Part shown: positions 1 to 6,772 of the stretch, one piece after another
Layout of the letters: each line of letters begins with the position of its first letter
Position numbering within the stretch: the stretch's first letter is position 1
The notes under the pieces: generated by a model
Seen by the model: the letters and a program-made list of their open reading frames with translations, nothing else
What the model was told of the DNA's origin: nothing
Database searches by the model: none
Translations under genes and position numbers: made by a program
Assembly (NCBI GenBank): GCA_902497035.1
Contig: CABVDL010000077.1
Span: 1 to 12,410, forward strand
Direction of reading: 5' to 3'
From: an uncultured Prevotella sp.
Lineage (GTDB): Bacteria > Bacteroidota > Bacteroidia > Bacteroidales > Bacteroidaceae
DNA length: 12,410 bases

Positions 1-88
1 AACACCAACACCAGCAGCCACCAACACCAATACCAGCAGCCGCCAACACCAACACCAGCAGCCACCAACACCAACACTAGACCACCGC
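1..88. repeat. 22-bp tandem repeat, about four units
   Basis: Three units of 22 bp (1-22, 23-44, 45-66) start with AACACCAA and carry CCAGCAGCC in the middle. Units 1 and 3 are identical and unit 2 differs at two positions. A fourth unit (67-88) starts the same way and then degenerates. The array may continue left of the window. The plus frame from base 1 is open until a TAA at 100-102, so this could be the low-complexity tail of a gene lying to the left. However, a 22-bp period shifts the reading frame in every unit, so a non-coding minisatellite is at least as likely. Bases 89-130 are AT-rich and show nothing else. Confidence 0.8.
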
Positions 89-130
89 CGCCAACACAAT
101 AAAATAAAAAAGGTAAGCTTATTGTATTAA

Positions 131-195
131 AGCCCTCCCCTAGGTGGGGGAGGGTCCTCTGATGCGCCTAAGGCGCATCAGAGGGGGTGGGGCTA
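131..195 (-). repeat. Structured intergenic repeat, copy 1 (two hairpins)
   Basis: Read on the minus strand, the element starts with TAGCCCCACCCCCT, where the TAG is the stop codon of the response-regulator gene. Next comes a near-perfect palindrome with a 3-nt loop: plus-strand arms 157-168 and 172-183, extendable by one pair. It ends with a second hairpin, CCCTCCCC / GGGGAGGG (plus-strand arms 133-140 and 147-154). The same architecture recurs at 9521-9581 in the same orientation relative to its gene. The flanks are almost identical between copies but the central stem is unrelated. It may act as a 3'-end processing or termination signal. It lacks a convincing U-tract after the last hairpin, so a mobile REP/MITE-like element is the main alternative. 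Confidence 0.85.
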
Positions 196-834
196 AATAT
201 AATACTCCGCCGCATCCACCAGCCCTGCCCTGAGCGCATATTTCGTAGCCTCCTTCAGGTTGTTCACGCCGAGCTTGCGAAAGATGTTTTTCCGGTGCGT
301 GTTGATGGTGTGGAAGCTCGAGAAGCGCTTGGCCGCAATCTCGCGCGTCGTCAGGCCAAGCGCTATGTCCTTCAGGATTTCCAGTTCCGTCTTGGTGAGG
401 TTCGGCCGCTCCACCTCCTCTTTCTGCTCGGGCTGCAGCAGCAGCTCCGTCACCTGCTGGCAGACATAGCGCTTGCCGGAAAAGGCAAACAGCAGCGCCT
501 CTTTGATCTCGCCCAACTTACACTCTTTCAACACAAAGCCGCACTGCGGGCACGTCATGGCCACGCTGCGTATGAAATCCTGGCTCAGGTCCTCGCTGAA
601 GAGCACCCACTGCGCATGAGGAAAACGCTGGCAGAGAATAGACAGCTCATTGGCATCGTTGATGTCGAACAACGTATAGTCGAGCACCACGACGGCATTG
701 TCGTCGCCGCGGAGCGCGAGAATGAGCTCCGTCTTGTCGGCTATCGTCTTCGTCTGGTCAACGCCCATGCCGGACAGGACATACAACAGGCCGGCGCGCG
801 TGATATCCTGATGGTCTGCCAAATAAATCTTCAT
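193..834 (-). CDS. NarL/LuxR-type response regulator
   Basis: A 213-residue two-domain transcription factor. Residues 1 to about 118 form a receiver domain with phosphoacceptor Asp52 (after VVVL), Ser80 in the Thr/Ser switch position and Lys103 as the conserved lysine. Residues about 146-204 form a LuxR-type helix-turn-helix (LTKTELEIL, then TTREIAAK and the recognition stretch HTINTHRKNIFRKLGV). Such proteins are normally phosphorylated by a sensor kinase and bind DNA as dimers. No kinase is in the window. The first acidic-pocket segment reads ADHQD where NarL-type proteins usually have ADD, so one Mg-binding acid appears replaced by His. A CPQC motif lies at 95-98. The ATG at 834 follows a perfect TAATTTTG -7 box closely, with AGGA about 5 nt before the start. 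The gene diverges from the CBM9-like gene. Its target is unknown, and control of the PUL further right is only a possibility. The overlapping plus-strand ORF is a shadow. Confidence 0.93.
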   Translation of the reverse strand: MKIYLADHQDITRAGLLYVLSGMGVDQTKTIADKTELILALRGDDNAVVVLDYTLFDINDANELSILCQRFPHAQWVLFSEDLSQDFIRSVAMTCPQCGFVLKECKLGEIKEALLFAFSGKRYVCQQVTELLLQPEQKEEVERPNLTKTELEILKDIALGLTTREIAAKRFSSFHTINTHRKNIFRKLGVNNLKEATKYALRAGLVDAAEYYI

Positions 835-850
835 GTTTTCCTTTTTTGTA

Positions 851-882
851 CAAAATTAGTGTTTTTCACTTAAAATATGAAA
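851..882 (-). promoter_or_regulatory. Candidate Bacteroides-type promoter of the response regulator
   Basis: On the minus strand, TAATTTTG (plus 851-858) matches the Bacteroidetes -7 consensus TAnnTTTG exactly. A TTTC (plus 879-882) lies 20 nt upstream, one base off the TTTG -33 consensus. Transcription would start near 844, giving an mRNA leader of only about 10 nt before the ATG at 834. Confidence 0.6.
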
Positions 883-912
883 GAAATACTGGCTTTTTTG
901 ACCGACAATTCG

Positions 913-920
913 TACTTTTG
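913..920 (+). promoter_or_regulatory. Candidate -7 box for the CBM9-like gene
   Basis: TACTTTTG matches TAnnTTTG exactly and lies 22 nt before the ATG at 943. No TTTG lies at the usual 19-21 nt upstream; the nearest (897-900) is only 12 nt away. The promoter may therefore be weak, activator-dependent, or use a divergent -33. Expected transcription start is near 926-928. Confidence 0.5.
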
Positions 921-942
921 CCCTATCTAAAACAACAAAGCG

Positions 943-1596
943 ATGAAAAGTCTCAACGTAAGACATCTATCCGTCGGCGACCTCCAGCAGGCCGCCGAAG
1001 TACCGGCTCTGCTCGACGCCTTCCGCGTGGAGTGGCAGCTCATCAACACCGTCAACTGGACCGACTACCCCTACCGTCCCACCGCAATGTTCCGCATTGC
1101 CCACTGCGGCGACCGCATCCTCGTGCAGTACCGCGTCAGCGAGGAGACCGTGAGGGCCGTGGCCCCACACGACAACGGCAACGTCTGGGAGGACTCCTGC
1201 TGCGAGTTCTTCTGCCAGCCCGACGACAGTCCGCTGTATTATAACATGGAGTGCAACTGCGCCGGCACGCTGCTCGTGGCCACCGGCACCGGGCGCGAGG
1301 GCCGCGTGCAGGCCAGTCCCGCCGTCGTGGCCGCCGTCGATAGGTGGTCATCGCTCGGCAGGGGCATCATCGAGGAGCGAGAGGCCCCCGCAGAGTGGAC
1401 CATGGCTCTCGTCATACCCGCCTCAACGTTCTTCCGCCACCACATCACCGACCTCACGGGACGCGGCATGCGCGCCAACTTCTACAAATGCGGCGACAAG
1501 CTCCGCACACCCCACTTCCTCTCGTGGAACCCCATCACCATACCCAAGCCCGACTTCCACCGGCCCGACTTCTTCGGCGGGCTGACGTTTGAATAA
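943..1596 (+). CDS. CBM9-like (carbohydrate-binding family 9-like) protein, cytoplasmic
   Basis: A 217-residue single-domain protein resembling the CBM9_2 / DOMON-like beta-sandwich family. Visible hallmarks are Trp39 followed by PYRPTAMFRIAH, the core VWEDSCCEFF (81-90) and the closing signature LSWNPI with PDFHRPDFFG near the C-terminus. The length fits this stand-alone family in Bacteroidales. There is no signal peptide or lipobox: the N-terminus MKSLNVRHLS is hydrophilic, so the protein should stay in the cytoplasm, unlike classical CBM9 modules attached to secreted xylanases. Its ligand is unknown and it has no recognisable catalytic residues. It appears monocistronic, with a -7 box 22 nt upstream and a strong hairpin terminator 11 nt after the stop, and it is divergent from the response regulator. 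Identification of the fold family is fairly sure; function is not. Confidence 0.85.
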   Translation: MKSLNVRHLSVGDLQQAAEVPALLDAFRVEWQLINTVNWTDYPYRPTAMFRIAHCGDRILVQYRVSEETVRAVAPHDNGNVWEDSCCEFFCQPDDSPLYYNMECNCAGTLLVATGTGREGRVQASPAVVAAVDRWSSLGRGIIEEREAPAEWTMALVIPASTFFRHHITDLTGRGMRANFYKCGDKLRTPHFLSWNPITIPKPDFHRPDFFGGLTFE

Positions 1597-1606
1597 GACA
1601 CGCATT

Positions 1607-1652
1607 AAGGCGCGGCACGCAATAGCTTTGACGTGCCGCCCGACGCCTTTTT
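1607..1652 (+). terminator. Intrinsic-type terminator after the CBM9-like gene
   Basis: A perfect 8-bp stem, GCGGCACG (1612-1619) with CGTGCCGC (1632-1639), encloses a 12-nt loop. It is extended below a 5-nt bulge by AAGGC (1607-1611) with GCCTT (1645-1649). A run of five T (1648-1652) follows. It isolates the CBM9-like gene from the SusC transcript. Confidence 0.8.
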
Positions 1653-1694
1653 CCCATCACAGCAACTTCAAAATCTATCAAAACTAACCCCTAT

Positions 1695-1710
1695 TCAAAA
1701 TTATTTTTGA
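1695..1710. promoter_or_regulatory. Inverted repeat upstream of the SusC promoter, possible operator
   Basis: TCAAAA (1695-1700) and TTTTGA (1705-1710) form a perfect 6-bp inverted repeat around TTAT, ending about 28 nt upstream of the -33 box. This is where an activator would bind. The region is AT-rich, so a chance match is quite possible. Confidence 0.3.
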
Positions 1711-1738
1711 TTTAAATAAGAAATAGTTACGAAAATAT

Positions 1739-1769
1739 TTTGTTATATCATTAGAATTATTTAATTTCG
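1739..1769 (+). promoter_or_regulatory. Bacteroides-type promoter of the PUL operon
   Basis: TTTG (1739-1742) is followed, after a 19-nt spacer, by TAATTTCG (1762-1769), seven of eight positions of TAnnTTTG. The spacing is canonical. Transcription would start around 1775-1777, giving a 5' leader of about 75 nt before the SusC start. It is the only convincing promoter seen for the six PUL genes. Confidence 0.6.
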
Positions 1770-1813
1770 CAGCATACTAATAACAATAAATCTATTTACG
1801 CATCTGTCACAGC

Positions 1814-1823
1814 GGAATATTCC
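1814..1823. promoter_or_regulatory. 10-bp perfect palindrome in the SusC leader
   Basis: GGAATATTCC is a perfect palindrome 26 nt upstream of the SusC start and downstream of the predicted transcription start. It could be a protein-binding site in the leader DNA. It has no loop, so it would not form an RNA hairpin. Functional meaning is unproven. Confidence 0.25.
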
Positions 1824-1849
1824 TAATTATCCTAAACAACAAATACATT

Positions 1850-4800
1850 ATGAACATGACAAACTCCAATCAGCGATCTGGCTCACGGTTGCACCGGAGC
1901 ATCGTGACGGCCCTTGTAGCCCTGTTCTGCATGGCTGCAAGCCCGGCCCTCGCCCAGCACGTGGTCAAGGGTACTGTCACCGACGCCAGCGGCACGGCAC
2001 TTCCGGGCGTCACCATCCAAGTGAGGGGAGGGCAGAAGAACGCCACCATCACCGACGCTAACGGCAACTACACCATCAGCGTCCCGCGCAACGCACAGCT
2101 CGTGTTCTCCTACATCGGAATGCAGCAGCAGACCGTGAGCGTAGGCAACAAGCACAGCCTCGACGTAAGCCTCAACGACGACTCCTCCACACTCAACGAC
2201 GTGGTGGTAGTGGGCTACGGACAAGTGAGGAAACAGAGCCTCACCGGCTCGGTGGCCACCCTCAAGGGCGACGAGCTGGTCAAGGCCCCATCGACCAACG
2301 TCTCGTCGATGCTCGGCGGACGCATCGCAGGCCTCACCTCAGTGCAGACCACGGGTGAGCCGGGAGCCGACTTCGCCTCGCTCCGCGTGCGCGGCTCACA
2401 GTACGCGCCGCTCGTCATCATCGACGGCATACAGCGCTCGATGAACGACATCGACCCCAACGACATCGAGTCGGTGTCGGTGCTCAAGGACGGAGCCGCC
2501 TCTGCCGTGTATGGCCTCAACGCCGTGGGAGGCGTGATCATCATCACAACGAAGAAAGGCGTCGCCGGCAAGACCAAGGTCTCCTACGAGGGACAGTACG
2601 GCATCTCGGTCAACGCCAACTTCCCCACCTACATGAACGGACCCGAATTTGCCGACTACTACAACATGGCCGACCTCATGGACAAGCTCACCGGCACCAC
2701 CATCACCGACCGGTCGCAGTACAAGCCCGTCTTCACCCGGAAGATGGTGGAGATGATGCTCAACGGCGACCCCACCGACGGATGGGACAACATCGACTAC
2801 GTGGGAAAAGTGTTCGGCACCGGACACAACACGAAGCACAACGTCAAGGTGGAAGGCGGCAACGACCGCACACGCTTCTTCGTCAGCGCAGGCTACATGG
2901 GACAGGACGGCAACATCGACAACTTCAACTACAAGCGCTACAATGTACGTGCCAACATCGAGTCGAAGCTCGGCAAGGGATGGAAGCTCAACTTCGGCGC
3001 CGTGGGCACCGTGACGCGCAACAACAAGCCCTCGTTCGACTCTGGCGGCTCCGACGACGGCAGCGAGAGCTCCGGCGAGGTGAGCTACCTCTCCATCGGC
3101 CATCAGACCATCATGATGCACCCCTTCCTGCCCGAGAGATACAACGGCCTCTACACGGGTACCATACCCAACAACGTCAACGTGAGCTACAGTCCGCTGG
3201 CCGCCATCAACGAGTCGGGCTACAGGCGCACCCACGCCTTTGAGGTCAACTCCAACGCCTCCCTGCAGTACGACGCGCCCTGGCTCAAGGGACTCACCGC
3301 AAAGGTGACCGGGGCCTACGACTACCTCAGCTCGCAGAGCAAGAACGTCTATACCCCATACCAGACCTACGTGATGTCGATGAACAGCGACAACTTCGGA
3401 ACCTACTCGCTTAAAGACGACCCCAACTACGGCATGGAAAACCAGGTGAACGTCTCAGACGGCTCCTACACCACGCAGCTGATGACCGGGCAGTTCAGCC
3501 TCGAATACGCCAACCACTTCGGCATGCACAACGTAGAGGCGCTGGCACTGCTCGAAATCAACGACTACAAGACAAGCAACTTCGCCGGCTACGCCAACAA
3601 GGTGCCGTTTGCTGAGATTGCCGACCTAAGCTACGGCCAGGCCATCACTAAAGGCTCACCCATCTCCGGCTACAACAACCACACGCGCACCGCCGGATAT
3701 GTGTTCCGCCTGAAATACGACTACGCCAACCGCTACCTCGCTGAGTTCAGCGGCCGCTACGACGGCTCCTACCACTTCAGCGGCTCGGGCAAGCGCTGGG
3801 GCTTCTTCCCCTCAGGCTCCCTGGCATGGCGCATCTCCGAGGAGCCGTTCATGAGAGGCCAGCGCTCCTGGCTCGACGACCTCAAGGTACGCGCCTCCGT
3901 AGGACTGCTTGGCTCCGACGACGTGTCGGCCTACTCCTATCTCTCCACCTACTCCTTTGGCGGCAAGCGTGTCTTCGACGGCAAAGTTGTCAACTCCGTC
4001 TATACCTCGGGCATCGCCAATCCAGACCTCTCCTGGGCGAAGACCCGCTCGACCAACGTCGGCTTCGACGCCACGTTCTGGGGAGGACTGCTCGGACTGG
4101 AGTTCAACTGGTTCTACAACTACAACTACGATCTGCTCTCGAGCAACGCCGGGGGCAAGTCGCCATCGATGGGAGGCTACTATTTCACCTACGTCAACAA
4201 CAACCGCTACGCCAACTATGGTATCGACGGAGCCATTAGCCACCGCAACAAGCTCCGCCTCGGCGGCAAGCCCCTCAGCTACAGCATCGACTTCAACTAC
4301 ACCTACGCCACGTCGAAATGGCTCCGCTACCAGGACGACCCCAACACACAGGAGTGGCGCAAGGTGGTGGGCACACCCGTTGACGCCTACTACGTGTGGG
4401 TGGCAGAGGGACTCTTCCGCAGCGACGAGGAGATAACCAACTCCGCATGGTACGGCACAAGGCCCAATCTCGGAGACATCAAGTACAAGGACCTCAACGG
4501 AGACGGCGTCATCGACGAGCAGGACAAGGCACGCATCGGACGAAGCAACCGGCCGAAGTGGATGCTCGGACTCAACCTCGGCGCACAGTGGAACGGCTTC
4601 GACTTCAGCGCACAGTTCACCGCCGGACTGAAGTTTGACGTCGCACTCATCGGAACCTACTACAACGGCAACGACGCCAACACCGTATGGACCCAGACTT
4701 TCAATGAGGGCGCCAACTCGCCCTTGTGGCTCGTGCAGAACTCCTACAGCATCGACAACCCCAACGGCGAGTACCCGAGACTAACGCTCGGAACCATGTC

Positions 4801-5068
4801 GCACGGAGGCGACAACGGACTGTCGTCAACATTCTGGATGAAAAACGGCAACTACCTGCGCCTGAAAGACTTCCAGATAGGCTACACGCTGCCAAAGTCG
4901 GTGCTGAGCGCAATCCACATCGAGCGCATCCGCTTCTTCGTCGAGGGCAGCAACCTCTTCACCATCGACAGCCTGCCCGAGGGCATCGACCCCGAGTCGC
5001 CGCGAGTCAACAACGGCTACTATCCGCAGCAGAGAACATTCCTCGGCGGCGTCAACATTACGTTCTAA
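1850..5068 (+). CDS. SusC-like TonB-dependent outer-membrane glycan transporter
   Basis: A 1072-residue SusC/RagA-family protein that imports oligosaccharides across the outer membrane using TonB energy, with SusD as its lid. The signal peptide ends near Ala35 (ASPALA|Q). Residues about 38-110 are the carboxypeptidase-regulatory-like beta-sandwich (VKGTVTDASGTALPGVTI). The segment NDVVVVGYGQ (116-125) is the conserved SusC linker and TonB-box region. The plug follows, ending in the family signature VLKDGAASAVYG and TTKKG (233-237). The rest is the 22-strand barrel, including the conserved DLNGDG loop (881-886), and it ends in a C-terminal aromatic residue (NITF). The length is usual for the family. 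There is no N-terminal STN domain, which argues against control through an ECF sigma/anti-sigma pair. The ATG at 1850 is preferred; Met3 is also possible. It is the first gene of the operon, 18 bp before SusD. Confidence 0.97.
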   Translation: MNMTNSNQRSGSRLHRSIVTALVALFCMAASPALAQHVVKGTVTDASGTALPGVTIQVRGGQKNATITDANGNYTISVPRNAQLVFSYIGMQQQTVSVGNKHSLDVSLNDDSSTLNDVVVVGYGQVRKQSLTGSVATLKGDELVKAPSTNVSSMLGGRIAGLTSVQTTGEPGADFASLRVRGSQYAPLVIIDGIQRSMNDIDPNDIESVSVLKDGAASAVYGLNAVGGVIIITTKKGVAGKTKVSYEGQYGISVNANFPTYMNGPEFADYYNMADLMDKLTGTTITDRSQYKPVFTRKMVEMMLNGDPTDGWDNIDYVGKVFGTGHNTKHNVKVEGGNDRTRFFVSAGYMGQDGNIDNFNYKRYNVRANIESKLGKGWKLNFGAVGTVTRNNKPSFDSGGSDDGSESSGEVSYLSIGHQTIMMHPFLPERYNGLYTGTIPNNVNVSYSPLAAINESGYRRTHAFEVNSNASLQYDAPWLKGLTAKVTGAYDYLSSQSKNVYTPYQTYVMSMNSDNFGTYSLKDDPNYGMENQVNVSDGSYTTQLMTGQFSLEYANHFGMHNVEALALLEINDYKTSNFAGYANKVPFAEIADLSYGQAITKGSPISGYNNHTRTAGYVFRLKYDYANRYLAEFSGRYDGSYHFSGSGKRWGFFPSGSLAWRISEEPFMRGQRSWLDDLKVRASVGLLGSDDVSAYSYLSTYSFGGKRVFDGKVVNSVYTSGIANPDLSWAKTRSTNVGFDATFWGGLLGLEFNWFYNYNYDLLSSNAGGKSPSMGGYYFTYVNNNRYANYGIDGAISHRNKLRLGGKPLSYSIDFNYTYATSKWLRYQDDPNTQEWRKVVGTPVDAYYVWVAEGLFRSDEEITNSAWYGTRPNLGDIKYKDLNGDGVIDEQDKARIGRSNRPKWMLGLNLGAQWNGFDFSAQFTAGLKFDVALIGTYYNGNDANTVWTQTFNEGANSPLWLVQNSYSIDNPNGEYPRLTLGTMSHGGDNGLSSTFWMKNGNYLRLKDFQIGYTLPKSVLSAIHIERIRFFVEGSNLFTIDSLPEGIDPESPRVNNGYYPQQRTFLGGVNITF

Positions 5069-5086
5069 CTCCTAAAAGCAACAACT

Positions 5087-6739
5087 ATGAAAACGAAATA
5101 TATTGGTTTCTGCCTCATCGCTGCTTCATTGGGAATGGTGTCGTGCAACGACTATCTGGAGCTCGACCCCTCTGACCGCGCCTCCAACACCATCATCTGG
5201 AGCACCCCGGCCAACGCCCGCATGGCCATCGACAACTTCTACAGCGACATCACCTTCCTGGGCAACTTCACCACCTACCAGTGCACCGCCGGCATGACCG
5301 AGGGACTGACCGACGAGATGAAGTACGGCGGCATGACCTACAACGCCTTGCAGTATATCCCCAACGAGTTCTCCTATGGAGGCCTCGCCCTCACGCCCAA
5401 CTACGTGCACGTGTATCTCGGCGCGTGGGGCACGCCCTACGAGGAGATACGCCGCGTCAACGAGGCCCTCGGCTACCTGCACAAGGCTGGCTTCGACGAG
5501 GCCACGGCCAAGCAGTACGAGGGAGAGCTGCGCTTCTTCCGCGCGCTCCACTACTTCGACCTGATGAAGCGCTACCACCAGGCCATCATCTACGGAGAGG
5601 ACCTCACGCAGATAAAGGTGGACAAGGCACTCGGCACAGAGCAGGAGGGATGGGACTACATCTACCAGGACCTGAAGTACGCCGGTGAGAACCTGCCCGT
5701 GAGCACCAGCGCCAAAGGACGCCTCACCAGCGGCGCCGCCTACGCCCTCATGTCGCGGGCCATGCTCTACTGCGACAACTGGCAGGCCGTGAAGGATGCC
5801 TGCGAGAAGATTGAAAAGATGGGCTACAAGCTCACCGACAGCTACGCCGACGCCTTCAAGGACGGCAATACGGAGGACATCTTCCAATACAGCTACGATG
5901 CCGCCAACGACATCTCACACGACTTCGACAACTACTACGCGCCGGGCGGCGACACCCAGCAAGACGGCAACCAGGCCGACGGCGGCTATGGCACGCCAAC
6001 GCAGGAGATGGTGGAGGAGTATGAGAAAGCCGACGGCACACGCTTCGACTGGAAGGCGTACTATGAGAAGGCTGCCTCCGGCACCACCGAGGCCCCACCC
6101 TACGACGAGCTAGAGCCGCGCTTCCAGGCCACCATACTCTACAACGGGGCCTCCTGGAAAGGACGCGCCATAGAGCCTTACGTCGGAGGAACCGACGGAT
6201 GGGCACAGTGGGAGGTAGAGGCGCAGCCCAAGGGGCGCACCACCACCGGCTACTACCTGCGCAAGATGGTTGACGAGAGCCACCACTTCGCCACGCAGCA
6301 GGCCAGCACGCAGCCCTTCATCGCATTCCGTCTGGCCGAAGTCTATCTCAACTACGCAGAGGCCTGCTACCGACTGGGCGACGCGGCCGGAGCCATGAAG
6401 TATATTAATAAGGTGCGCAAGCGCGTCTCGCTGCCAGACCTCAGGGACCTCAGCGGCGACAAGCTCTTTGAGGCCATACGCCACGAGCGCAAGGTGGAGC
6501 TGGCCTACGAGGGACTCTACTACTGGGACATGCGCCGCTGGCACCTCGCCGACACCCAGCTCACCGGCATCCGCCGCCACGGACTCAAGATTGAGAAGGT
6601 GGGCGACAACTTCCGCTACACCTACGTGGCCGTGGACAACAAGGACCTGAGCTTCCCCAAGAAGCTCTACCGCCTGCCCATTCCCGACGCCGAGCTCAAC
6701 ACCAACGGCCAGATTGAGCAGTTCGCTGAATGGAAATAG
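5087..6739 (+). CDS. SusD/RagB-like surface glycan-binding lipoprotein
   Basis: A 550-residue lipoprotein that would cap the SusC barrel and bind the glycan at the cell surface. The signal peptide ends at lipobox MVSC, with lipidated Cys20 followed by NDYLELDPSD, a start typical of SusD proteins. The N-terminal SusD-like TPR region contains RALHYFDL (152-159). The C-terminal SusD/RagB region contains FRLAEVYLNYAEA (414-426), then RHERKVELAYEG and the closing LPIPDAELNTN (530-540). Aromatic and acidic stretches between about 270 and 400 (DNYYAPGGD, GGTDGWAQWEVEAQ) are candidate ligand-contact loops, but the ligand cannot be read from sequence. The gene lies 18 bp after SusC and 33 bp before the next lipoprotein, so co-transcription is expected. 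Confidence 0.97.
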   Translation: MKTKYIGFCLIAASLGMVSCNDYLELDPSDRASNTIIWSTPANARMAIDNFYSDITFLGNFTTYQCTAGMTEGLTDEMKYGGMTYNALQYIPNEFSYGGLALTPNYVHVYLGAWGTPYEEIRRVNEALGYLHKAGFDEATAKQYEGELRFFRALHYFDLMKRYHQAIIYGEDLTQIKVDKALGTEQEGWDYIYQDLKYAGENLPVSTSAKGRLTSGAAYALMSRAMLYCDNWQAVKDACEKIEKMGYKLTDSYADAFKDGNTEDIFQYSYDAANDISHDFDNYYAPGGDTQQDGNQADGGYGTPTQEMVEEYEKADGTRFDWKAYYEKAASGTTEAPPYDELEPRFQATILYNGASWKGRAIEPYVGGTDGWAQWEVEAQPKGRTTTGYYLRKMVDESHHFATQQASTQPFIAFRLAEVYLNYAEACYRLGDAAGAMKYINKVRKRVSLPDLRDLSGDKLFEAIRHERKVELAYEGLYYWDMRRWHLADTQLTGIRRHGLKIEKVGDNFRYTYVAVDNKDLSFPKKLYRLPIPDAELNTNGQIEQFAEWK

Positions 6740-6772
6740 TCAACCGTCAACACCATAAACCCAACAACGACT

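Noticed and set aside
1..88. CRISPR-like array
   Set aside because: Units are directly adjacent with no unique spacers, and no cas genes are present.
187..873. 228-residue plus-strand ORF opposite the response regulator
   Set aside because: The minus frame has receiver and LuxR domains and a fitting promoter; the plus frame matches nothing.
2396..3235. 279-residue minus-strand ORF inside SusC (and similar ORFs at 5126-5887 and 6110-6580)
   Set aside because: They lie opposite strongly matched SusC and SusD domains and have shadow composition.
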